Shown: piece after piece, positions 1-5,554 of the stretch
Layout: every line of letters starts with the position of its first letter
How positions within the stretch are numbered: position 1 is the stretch's first letter
Source: Candidatus Sulfotelmatobacter sp.
Lineage (GTDB): Bacteria > Acidobacteriota > Terriglobia > Terriglobales > Acidobacteriaceae
Assembly (NCBI GenBank): GCA_030044775.1
Contig: JASICF010000427.1
Coordinates: 1-5,661 of the forward strand
Length of the DNA stretch: 5,661 nucleotides
Reading direction: 5' to 3'
Translations under genes and position numbers: made by a program
Notes under the pieces: generated by a model
The model's input: only the letters and a program-made list of their open reading frames with translations
Database searches by the model: none
What the model was told of the DNA's origin: nothing

Positions 1-2
1 TG

Positions 3-1991
3 AATGCGAATCCGTACGCGTACCTGGACGATGCGCCCCTCGAAGAACGCCGCGCGCGGGCCGTGCAGATGCGGCGAACGTTGCCGGAATCGGTATTGGA
101 AGAAGTCGGAGGATTGGACCAAGCCGCGATTGATCAGGTGCGACGTGAGGCGTGGCCAGATGTGCGCGATGCTGACGAGTTACACGATGTGTTGCACACT
201 CTTGTGGCGCTGCCTGCAGAGTTCCACCATTTGTGGGGACAGCCGCCCTCGGCTGTCCGGTTCAGCGAAGCTGAACAGCTTCCAAACGAGCCGTCTGCTT
301 ACTTCTCCAATGAAAACTTTGGTCGAGCTTCGCTCTACAAAACAAGCGAGGACGGCTGTCCCCACGCGAGCAGCGCTCATTGGAGCGCTTATTTCGAAAA
401 GCTGATAAGCGAGGGGCGGGCGACATTCGCGGTCGCAAGCGGTAAGAGATTCTGGGTTGCAGCCGAACGAGCGAAAACATTTTTCGCGTTGTTTCCGGAC
501 GCGCAATTTGAGCCGGAGTTGGCCGAAGTGGAAGTCGCTGTGCCTTCCCGCGACGACGCTTTGTTGACGCTGGTCACGGGATGGATGTCGCACTCAGGGC
601 CGACAACGGCGACAGAATTGAGCGGAATTCTAGGACTTTCCGCCGATGAGATCACTGGCGCTCTGCTGCGGATGGAAGCGAGCGGAACCGTCTTGCGGGG
701 AAAGTTCGGCGGAAATGCTGCCGAGCTGCGCTCGGCCGGACAGCCGGGGGCGGCTGTCCCCACGCAAACTGTCACCACAAGAGAACCGGAGGTTGAATGG
801 TGTGAGCGGCGGTTGCTGGCGCGGATCCACCGGCTGACGGTCGCATCGCTGCGCAAGCAGATTGAGCCGGTGACGAAGGCGCAGTTTATGGAGTGGCTGC
901 TGCAGTGGCAGCATGTCGCGCCAGGGACGCAAGTCATCGGGGAGCGCGGCACGCTGGAAGTTCTGCGGCAACTGCAGGGATTTGAAATTCCAGCAAACGC
1001 GTGGGAGCGGCAGATACTAGCGCGTCGGGTGACGGATTACGATCCGACGTGGCTCGATCAGCTTTGCCTCATAGGGACGGTCGGATGGGGAAGGTTGTCC
1101 CCGCATCCGGCGACGCTGGATACGGCTCAACCGAAAAATGGCGATGAGGCGAGCGCGCCTGCGAGACAGCGGCGAGTGATTCCGACGAGTGTGGCTCCGA
1201 TAACATTTTTTGTTCGCGAGGATGCCGAGTGGATGATGCCACGACATCCCCGCCCTTCGGCGTCGCTGAAGGCAGGCATGGGGCAACCGGCTGAGGCAGA
1301 GAATGCCGGCCTGAGCCACGGCGCGCAACCTGTGCTCAACTTTTTGCGCCAGCGCGGGGCATCGTTTTTTGCCGATATCGTACGCGGTACGGGAAAGTTG
1401 AAAGCGGAGATCGAGACTGCACTGTGGGAGTTGGTGGCTGCGGGATTAGTCACTGCCGACGGATTCGACAACCTGCGATCACTGATCGATCCCAAGCGGC
1501 GTGCGGGGCAGGGAAGCGGGCGCATTGCGCGGCCCCGGCACAGCGCGGGGCGCTGGGCCTTGCTGCATCCAGATGAGGTGGTCGAACGGCCACGCGCACT
1601 CGAGTCGGCGTGCTGGATGCTGCTGCGACGCTATGGAATTGTGATCCGCGATTTGCTGGTGCGTGAATCGAATCTGCCGCCGTGGCGCGAATTGCTCATG
1701 GCATTTCGCCGTCTGGAAGATCGCGGCGAGATTCGTGGAGGACGTTTCGTCGATGGATTCGTGGGTGAACAATTCGCTTTGCCGGTTGCGGTGGAGTCCG
1801 TGCGGGCGATGCGGAAGCTCGATCCAGCCCAGGGAACAATCACGATTTCCGCCGCCGATCCTTTGAATCTTGTGGGGATCCTCGTGCCAGGCGAGCGTGT
1901 TCCGGCGATTTCGGGGAACAGCGTGACTTACCGGGACGGCGCCGCGGTTTCTCTACTCGCCGTGACGCCGCCGATTGCGGCGGCGGGTTGA
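3..1991 (+). CDS. lhr: Lhr-family ATP-dependent helicase, C-terminal part (5' end cut by window edge)
   Basis: Lhr proteins are large superfamily-2 DNA helicases involved in DNA repair. The frame is open from the first bases and begins with NPYAYLDDAPLEERRARAV, which I recognise as the junction between the Lhr helicase core and its C-terminal region. The true start and the Walker/DEAD motifs therefore lie upstream. A GTG at 63 is in frame but is not the start. About 663 residues are visible (numbered from base 3). One winged-helix segment lies at about 189-235. A block at about 269-365 (RRLLARIHRLT, then FMEWLLQWQHV, ending VGWGRLSPHP) resembles the AlkZ/YcaQ-like part of Lhr. Two more winged-helix-like stretches follow, and the end DPLNLVGILVPGERVPAISG is typical of the family. 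Non-conserved linkers near residues 75-123 and 235-258 coincide with palindromic repeats. The gene ends at TGA 1989-1991. Family assignment is from recognition, not a search. Confidence 0.9.
   Translation, partial: NANPYAYLDDAPLEERRARAVQMRRTLPESVLEEVGGLDQAAIDQVRREAWPDVRDADELHDVLHTLVALPAEFHHLWGQPPSAVRFSEAEQLPNEPSAYFSNENFGRASLYKTSEDGCPHASSAHWSAYFEKLISEGRATFAVASGKRFWVAAERAKTFFALFPDAQFEPELAEVEVAVPSRDDALLTLVTGWMSHSGPTTATELSGILGLSADEITGALLRMEASGTVLRGKFGGNAAELRSAGQPGAAVPTQTVTTREPEVEWCERRLLARIHRLTVASLRKQIEPVTKAQFMEWLLQWQHVAPGTQVIGERGTLEVLRQLQGFEIPANAWERQILARRVTDYDPTWLDQLCLIGTVGWGRLSPHPATLDTAQPKNGDEASAPARQRRVIPTSVAPITFFVREDAEWMMPRHPRPSASLKAGMGQPAEAENAGLSHGAQPVLNFLRQRGASFFADIVRGTGKLKAEIETALWELVAAGLVTADGFDNLRSLIDPKRRAGQGSGRIARPRHSAGRWALLHPDEVVERPRALESACWMLLRRYGIVIRDLLVRESNLPPWRELLMAFRRLEDRGEIRGGRFVDGFVGEQFALPVAVESVRAMRKLDPAQGTITISAADPLNLVGILVPGERVPAISGNSVTYRDGAAVSLLAVTPPIAAAG
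233..276 (+). repeat. 44-nt two-hairpin palindromic repeat, copy A
   Basis: The copy starts GTGG, then has a perfect 9-bp hairpin GGACAGCCG (237-245), loop CCCT, CGGCTGTCC (250-258). One spacer base follows, then a perfect 7-bp hairpin GTTCAGC-GAA-GCTGAAC (260-276). It lies inside lhr and is translated as WGQPPSAVRFSEAE, in a stretch that does not look like conserved Lhr sequence. Copies B and C match it in length and layout. Confidence 0.85.
322..365 (-). repeat. 44-nt two-hairpin palindromic repeat, copy B (diverged, inverted)
   Basis: On the minus strand it begins GTGGGGACAGCCG exactly as copy A, then has TCCT, a decayed second arm (CGCTTGTTT), and a short hairpin GTAGAGC-GAA-GCTCGAC with 6 of 7 pairs. 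In a minus-strand RNA the first stem keeps 8 of 9 pairs, three of them G-U wobbles. It faces copy A across a 45-nt spacer, so the 133 bp from 233 to 365 has perfect 13-bp inverted ends. In lhr it is read as GRASLYKTSEDGCPH. Confidence 0.8.
720..763 (-). repeat. 44-nt two-hairpin palindromic repeat, copy C
   Basis: On the minus strand this is GTGG, a perfect 9-bp hairpin GGACAGCCG-CCCC-CGGCTGTCC, one spacer base, then a perfect 7-bp hairpin GCCGAGC-GCA-GCTCGGC. The short hairpin differs from copy A at three stem positions on both arms, so pairing is kept. It lies in lhr between a winged-helix segment and the conserved EWCERRLLARIHRLT block and is translated as AELRSAGQPGAAVPT. Confidence 0.85.
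1246..1317. repeat. Possible second type of palindromic repeat inside lhr
   Basis: The stretch contains CCTTC (1254-1258) pairing with GAAGG (1268-1272), and a hairpin GGCT-G-AGGC (1289-1297) pairing with GCCT-G-AGCC (1309-1317) across an 11-nt loop. It encodes a low-complexity linker (HPRPSASLKAGMGQ, then AEAENAGLSHGA) between conserved Lhr segments, the same kind of position that holds the 44-nt repeats. Only one copy is present here, so its repeat nature is inferred. Confidence 0.3.
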
Positions 1992-2038
1992 AGAAAAAAA
2001 TCAGGAACTCGATGAGGGGGCCCTTCGAGTCCCTGATT
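1991..2038 (-). terminator. Strong intrinsic terminator acting on the minus strand
   Basis: AATCAGG (1999-2005) pairs with CCTGATT (2032-2038). After one A-C mismatch, ACTCGA (2007-2012) pairs with TCGAGT (2025-2030), giving 13 pairs around a GC-rich loop. On the minus strand the hairpin runs directly into ATTTTTTTCTT, a classic U-tract. On the plus strand it is followed by ACGCAGGG with no U-tract, so it is poor as an lhr terminator. Its A-rich foot starts at the lhr stop codon. Confidence 0.65.
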
Positions 2039-2066
2039 ACGCAGGGCCAGGCAAGAACAGATAACT

Positions 2067-2091
2067 AAAAGCGCTTCCCCCATCGCTTTTT
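2067..2091 (+). terminator. Weak hairpin with T-run downstream of lhr
   Basis: AAAAGCG (2067-2073) pairs with CGCTTTT (2084-2090) around a 10-nt loop, and the T-run continues to 2091. The stem has only three GC pairs and its A-T pairs overlap the T-run, so it could act as a weak terminator on either strand. It is the only plus-strand terminator-like structure I see after lhr. Confidence 0.3.
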
Positions 2092-2243
2092 GCCAAAGGC
2101 GCGGCGCGCTCACGATATTGCACGCCATTTGCCATAGAGAAAGGCCGAGTCGGCGAATCGCAAAGTCGGCCAAATCACTCGAAACAAGACATTTTAGTGT
2201 GCATGCGAGGAACGAATTCTGGCTGACTGCCGACGAGAACCAC

Positions 2244-2276
2244 TATCCGAATGGATAGCGTCTATCTGTTCGGATA
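2244..2276. promoter_or_regulatory. 33-nt near-perfect inverted repeat upstream of the activator gene
   Basis: TATCCGAA (2244-2251) pairs with TTCGGATA (2269-2276). TG/TG in the middle can form two G-U wobbles in RNA. GATAG (2254-2258) pairs with CTATC (2262-2266) around loop CGT. It lies about 70 nt before the TTG start and has no T-run after it. It could be an operator dyad, perhaps for autoregulation, or a 5'-UTR hairpin. Confidence 0.5.
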
Positions 2277-2336
2277 TCGGAACGAATCCGTTTCAGGCAT
2301 GAATTTGTGCCAAAAATGTGATAAGAAAGGCGCGAC

Positions 2337-2342
2337 GGAGGA
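2337..2342 (+). promoter_or_regulatory. Ribosome binding site deciding a TTG start
   Basis: GGAGGA is a strong Shine-Dalgarno match ending 3 nt before the TTG at 2346. An in-frame TAA at 2322-2324 rules out any start further upstream. A GTG at 2364 is possible but would remove the first strand of the FHA domain. Confidence 0.7.
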
Positions 2343-2345
2343 AGC

Positions 2346-4307
2346 TTGCGCCCTCGACTCCTGGTGCTTTCCGGGCCCCTGAAAGACTCCACTATCCCTC
2401 TGTCCGAAGCGGAAGTCACGGTTGGGCGGGAGGCTTCGAACGGAATTGCGGTTTCCGACCCTTCCGTTTCAAGAAAACATTGCCATATCGCCGCGCAGGA
2501 CGGACGATTTCTGGTCCGCGACCTGGAGAGCCGCAACGGTACTTTGATCAACGGGACTCCGGTTGAGCAGCATTGGCTGGAGCACGGAGACACCATTTCG
2601 GCCGGAGATTCTTCTTTTCTTTTTCTGCTCGAGGATCACGAGCTTCCGCCGGGCACAGGGCTCGTGGAATTTGAGGAGTCGAGCCTAACTGCGGAAACCA
2701 CCATTATCCACCCGAAAGACGTGGTCTATTTGCAGCCGGAAAGATTGCTGCGCGAGTTGCCGGCGACCTCAAACGTGGCGCGAAATCTGAATGCGCTGCT
2801 CAAGATCAGCCGTATCGTGCACGCCATTCGCGATCTGAACGACCTGCAGGCGCAGTTGCTGGATCTGATTTTTGAGGTGGCTCCCGCGGGACGGGGCGCG
2901 ATCCTGTTGGCTGACAGCGATGGCCGGGAATTCAATTCGTTTTTTGCCCGTATGCGACAAACGGCGAAGACACCGCTCGTGAAGGTTAGCAGAACGGTGG
3001 CGCGCCAGGTGCTGGAACAAGGGATCGCCATCCTCGCCAGCGACGTGCTGGCCAGCGATAACCTGCGGCAAGTCGAAAGTCTGGCAGCGTCGGATGTCCG
3101 CTCCCTGCTGTGTGTCCCGCTGACGGTATTCCAGCGCACGATTGGGTGCATTTATCTCGACAACGACGCGGTGGGAATTCGCCTGAATGAAGAACACCTG
3201 CAACTAGTCACGGCTATCGCGGGTATTTCTGCGGTCGCGCTTGATAATTCCCGGCGGCTGCAGTGGCTGGAGGAGGAGAACGAGCGGCTGATCGTCGAGA
3301 TCACGCAAGAGCGCAGCTTGGTAGGCGAAGGCCCGCGCATGAAGGAGATTTACCAGTTCCTCAAGAGGGTAGCACCGACAGATGGCACAGTGCTGATCGA
3401 GGGCGAGAGCGGCACCGGCAAAGAGCTGGCGGCGCGTGCGATTCACAGAAACAGTCCGCGGGCGAGCAAGCCTTTTATAGCGATCAATTGCGCAGCGATT
3501 CCCGAGTCGCTGCTGGAGAGCGATTTGTTCGGACACGAACGCGGGGCGTTTACCGGGGCGGGGTCTCTGAAAAAAGGCCGGTTCGAAGTTGCCGGTGGAG
3601 GGGTCGTGTTTCTCGACGAAATCGGTGAGCTGGCGCCGACGCTTCAGGTGAAACTGCTGCGCGTACTGCAGGAGCGCGAGTTTGAGCGCGTTGGAGGAAC
3701 GCATCCAATCAAGGTCGATATCCGGCTGGTAGCAGCTACCAACCGCAATCTCGAGCAAGCCGTGCGTAGCGGGAAATTCCGCCAGGATCTGTATTACCGC
3801 CTGGCCGTGCTGAAGATGACGATGCCGGCGCTGCGCGACCGCCGGGAAGACATTCCTATGCTGGTGAGGCATTTTGTGCAGAAACATGCGAAGCGGTGCA
3901 AAGTGAACCCGCGCCCCGTTTCCCGCGAAGCATTGGCCTGCATGGTGAACTACGATTGGCCGGGGAATGTGCGAGAACTGGAAAACGCAATTGAACGGGC
4001 GCTCGTGCTTGGGTCTTCGGAGATGATCCTGCCGGAGGATCTGCCGGAATCGCTGCTGGAGCGTACGCCGCCGGAGATGACGGTGGCGAGGTACCACATC
4101 GCGCTGAAGGAATTGAAGAAGCAATTGATCCTGAATGCCATCGAACAGACCCACGGGAGCTATGCCGACGCGGCGCGTATTCTGGGGGTGCATCCTAATT
4201 ATCTGCACCGCCTGATTCGCAACCTGGACTTGAAAGAAAGTTTGAAAGAAGCGTTGCGCAATATTCCTCCGCGCAATGTTACTGGAATATCGGGCGGGAA
4301 CGCGTGA
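2346..4307 (+). CDS. FHA-GAF-AAA+-Fis sigma54-dependent transcriptional activator
   Basis: This 653-residue protein is an enhancer-binding activator that uses ATP to open promoters held by RNA polymerase-sigma54. An FHA domain (about 1-98) has GR 27-28, SRKH 42-45, SRNGT 62-66 and NG 69-70, the residues of a phosphothreonine-binding pocket. A GAF domain (about 148-300) is followed by a short coiled-coil-like linker (302-324). The AAA+ domain has Walker A GESGTGKE 353-360, the sigma54-contact loop GAFTGA 400-405, Walker B VVFLDE 420-425, and WPGNVREL 538-545. A Fis-type helix-turn-helix (about 598-629, with YADAARILGVHPNYLHRLIR) ends the protein. All key motifs are intact, so it should be active. 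Input is probably a Ser/Thr kinase-phosphorylated partner plus a ligand or redox signal at GAF; neither partner is in the window. Start is TTG, set by GGAGGA and an upstream in-frame stop. It ends 78 bp before a convergent gene. Confidence 0.93.
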   Translation: MRPRLLVLSGPLKDSTIPLSEAEVTVGREASNGIAVSDPSVSRKHCHIAAQDGRFLVRDLESRNGTLINGTPVEQHWLEHGDTISAGDSSFLFLLEDHELPPGTGLVEFEESSLTAETTIIHPKDVVYLQPERLLRELPATSNVARNLNALLKISRIVHAIRDLNDLQAQLLDLIFEVAPAGRGAILLADSDGREFNSFFARMRQTAKTPLVKVSRTVARQVLEQGIAILASDVLASDNLRQVESLAASDVRSLLCVPLTVFQRTIGCIYLDNDAVGIRLNEEHLQLVTAIAGISAVALDNSRRLQWLEEENERLIVEITQERSLVGEGPRMKEIYQFLKRVAPTDGTVLIEGESGTGKELAARAIHRNSPRASKPFIAINCAAIPESLLESDLFGHERGAFTGAGSLKKGRFEVAGGGVVFLDEIGELAPTLQVKLLRVLQEREFERVGGTHPIKVDIRLVAATNRNLEQAVRSGKFRQDLYYRLAVLKMTMPALRDRREDIPMLVRHFVQKHAKRCKVNPRPVSREALACMVNYDWPGNVRELENAIERALVLGSSEMILPEDLPESLLERTPPEMTVARYHIALKELKKQLILNAIEQTHGSYADAARILGVHPNYLHRLIRNLDLKESLKEALRNIPPRNVTGISGGNA

Positions 4308-4385
4308 GCGGGGCTCGCGATTCGGCCGTTGGAATTGGCGTTCAGCAGCCAGCCTAAGTGAGTATCCGAGCCCTCGGCGTTTCTT

Positions 4386-5303
4386 CTAGGGCAGCTTCAT
4401 CTTCATCAGTTGCGAAGGATCCAAATAGGTTCCCTGCCAGCGCACCGCGACATGCAGGTGTGGACCGGTGGCGCGGCCGGTTCCTCCGCTGAGCCCGATT
4501 TCTTGGCCGCGTTTTACTCGCTCCCCTTCTTTGACTTTGAACTCGGAAAGGTGAAGATACAACGTAAGCAAGCCTTGGCCGTGGTCGATGACCACAAAAT
4601 TGCCTTCAAAATAAAGGGGCCGAGCGAGGAGCACGGCGCCATCGTTCATCGCTTCGACCGGCGTGCCGCTTGGAACTCGAAAATCCAGGCCCAGGTGCGG
4701 GCTTGAAGTCTTGCCATTGAAGATGCGCTCGGAACCAAATACGTCCGAGACGGCAGCTTCGGCCGGAGCCGTGAATTGTCCATCCCACTCGCGGCCGGGA
4801 GTCACTCGGCTCAAATACTCTTTCTTGATTTCCTGGCCTTCTTCAATCTGTTTCACCTGCTCGGGGGTGGGTTCGGTGAACTTGCTGTCAACGCTGAGAT
4901 TGGCCTTGATCTTTGGATAGTTACCGCGGGCAACAACGAATTTGCGGGAGAAGGATACGTTTGTCTCTGGCGGTTTCCCGTTGAGTCGTTCGCCGCTCAA
5001 CTCGAGCGCATAAGAGCCGGGAGATGTTTCAAGGCTGATACCGGCGAGCGCAAACCAGGTGTTTTTTTTTGGATTGAAAGTGAAAGGGAATTCGTGACCC
5101 AGCCACGATCCGTTGAGTGACTGCAGGCGCGAGGGCGCCCTCACCTGAAATAGTACCGGGCTGCCATTGACCAGCGGTGACGGTTGAGCATGAACGGTCC
5201 ATCCCGCCGCGGATGCGCGGGGAATCGCGATGGTTGAGAGAATGCAAGAAAGGACTACGATAGCAACTCGATTGCGAGAGACAGGCGGTTGCCGAAGGCT
5301 CAC
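4386..5303 (-). CDS. Secreted M23-family (LytM-type) peptidoglycan metallopeptidase
   Basis: M23 enzymes are zinc endopeptidases that cut peptide cross-links of the cell wall outside the cytoplasm. The protein is 305 residues. Its N-terminus has basic residues, a hydrophobic stretch (13-27) and ASA-A near residue 33, a likely Sec signal peptide. C20 is preceded by VLS, but the lipobox is poor and the hydrophobic stretch runs past it. A beta-rich N-terminal domain (about 36-126) precedes a charged linker (145-165). The catalytic domain (about 185-299) has zinc ligands H203 and D207 in HLGLD, H251 in LYLHLS, and HLH with H282 and H284, so the active site is complete. The start is GTG: an in-frame TAG lies 10-12 bases upstream and there is no other good start; only a weak TTAGG precedes it by 8 nt. 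Codons 78-81 contain an A9 run. It is convergent with the activator and divergent from tRNA-His. Confidence 0.92.
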   Translation of the reverse strand: MSLRQPPVSRNRVAIVVLSCILSTIAIPRASAAGWTVHAQPSPLVNGSPVLFQVRAPSRLQSLNGSWLGHEFPFTFNPKKNTWFALAGISLETSPGSYALELSGERLNGKPPETNVSFSRKFVVARGNYPKIKANLSVDSKFTEPTPEQVKQIEEGQEIKKEYLSRVTPGREWDGQFTAPAEAAVSDVFGSERIFNGKTSSPHLGLDFRVPSGTPVEAMNDGAVLLARPLYFEGNFVVIDHGQGLLTLYLHLSEFKVKEGERVKRGQEIGLSGGTGRATGPHLHVAVRWQGTYLDPSQLMKMKLP

Positions 5304-5367
5304 GCTGTTAGCCTAACATCTGCGCGGGTTCGCGCGTGCGGTGGATTTCACGACTTCGGCTAACAGC
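5304..5367. repeat. 10-bp perfect inverted repeat in the divergent peptidase/tRNA-His promoter region
   Basis: GCTGTTAGCC (5304-5313) and GGCTAACAGC (5358-5367) are exact reverse complements 44 bp apart. Thus GGCTAACAGC directly precedes the peptidase GTG start on the minus strand and lies 6 nt before the tRNA -10 box on the plus strand. By rough estimate, a match this long in so short a region is unlikely by chance. It could be a pair of regulator sites. Confidence 0.4.
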
Positions 5368-5370
5368 AGT

Positions 5371-5379
5371 TGCTATAAT
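5371..5379 (+). promoter_or_regulatory. Extended -10 promoter of tRNA-His
   Basis: TGCTATAAT is a perfect extended -10 element (TG-N-TATAAT). No good -35 hexamer is seen 16-18 bp upstream, which an extended -10 can make up for. Transcription would start near 5386, only a few bases before the tRNA. Confidence 0.7.
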
Positions 5380-5390
5380 CGACTTCGGTG

Positions 5391-5466
5391 GTGGGAATAG
5401 CTCAACTGGCAGAGCACCGGACTGTGGCTCCGACGGTTGCGGGTTCGATTCCCGTTTCCCACCCCA
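5391..5466 (+). tRNA. tRNA-His (anticodon GTG)
   Basis: Acceptor arm GTGGGAA (5391-5397) pairs with TTCCCAC (5456-5462). The D-arm is GCTC/GAGC and the anticodon loop CTGTGGC carries GTG at 5424-5426. The T-arm is GCGGG-TTCGATT-CCCGT. Discriminator C73 is at 5463 and the CCA end is encoded at 5464-5466. An encoded G at 5390 provides the extra G-1 that marks tRNA-His and pairs with C73; together they confirm the identity. The anticodon stem has a C27-A43 mismatch (5417/5433). Confidence 0.97.
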
Positions 5467-5530
5467 GACCCTCCCTCGCTCGCTGTCCTGCACCGGACTC
5501 TTCGTTGCGGAACGGATTCTGAAATTGCGG

Positions 5531-5536
5531 TAGAAT
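5531..5536 (+). promoter_or_regulatory. Possible -10 box of the BlaI/MecI-like gene
   Basis: TAGAAT lies 18 nt before the ATG. The nearest -35-like TTGCGG (5505-5510) is 20 bp away, too far for a good promoter. The gene could also be read through from tRNA-His, since I see no terminator in 5467-5554. Confidence 0.25.
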
Positions 5537-5554
5537 GAGCGCTCGAATAAGAAG

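Larger units (their letters stand above)
1991..2190 (-). ncRNA. Candidate minus-strand structured RNA (unrecognised)
   Basis: Upstream of the minus-strand terminator are three further hairpins: GGCCGA/TCGGCC (about 2142-2170), GGCGTGC/GCGCGCC (2126-2120 with 2109-2103, loop 10) and AAAAGCG/CGCTTTT (2067-2090). The second pairs better as minus-strand RNA, where a U-G wobble replaces the A-C mismatch of the plus strand. A weak -10-like TAAAAT occurs on the minus strand near 2190, without a good -35, so the 5' end is a guess. It does not match 6S RNA (no long rod with central bubble), tmRNA or SRP RNA as far as I can tell. It could instead be antisense read-through control for lhr. Confidence 0.25.
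1992..2345. other. Structured intergenic region between lhr and the sigma54 activator
   Basis: This 354-bp gap has no convincing protein gene; an 81-codon minus-strand frame crosses a strong terminator and overlaps lhr without any family signal. It holds a minus-strand intrinsic terminator (1991-2038), a small hairpin with T-run (2067-2091), a GC-rich hairpin (2103-2126), a hairpin GGCCGA/TCGGCC (about 2142-2170) and a 33-nt dyad (2244-2276). I found no convincing sigma70 or sigma54 promoter in it for the downstream gene. Confidence 0.7.

Noticed and set aside
372..389. AGCGCT-N6-AGCGCT hairpin next to repeat copy B
   Set aside because: The hexamer is self-complementary and the segment encodes the conserved Lhr start WSAYFEKL, so it is likely coincidental.
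180..971. Several minus-strand frames with repeated GDSRPRLSG-like peptides
   Set aside because: They are translations of the 44-nt palindromic repeats in shadow frames of lhr, not genes.
1928..2173. 81-codon minus-strand frame after lhr
   Set aside because: It runs through the minus-strand terminator into lhr antisense, lacks a recognisable domain, and overlaps structured intergenic DNA.
2209..2289. Direct repeat GGAACGAAT at 2209-2217 and 2279-2287
   Set aside because: It is only nine bases, 70 bp apart, with no positional link to a promoter; it may be chance.
2293..2312. Sigma54-like TGGCAC...ATGC on the minus strand upstream of the activator
   Set aside because: The GG-to-GC spacing is 11 rather than the required 10, and no minus-strand gene follows directly.
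3204..4208. Long 334-codon minus-strand frame opposite the activator
   Set aside because: It is fully antisense to conserved AAA+ coding sequence, is rich in Arg/His/Gln as expected of a shadow frame, and shows no family motif.
4302..4318. Small hairpin GAGC-GGG-GCTC at the activator stop codon
   Set aside because: It has no T-run and only a short stem; it is not enough to call a terminator for the convergent pair.
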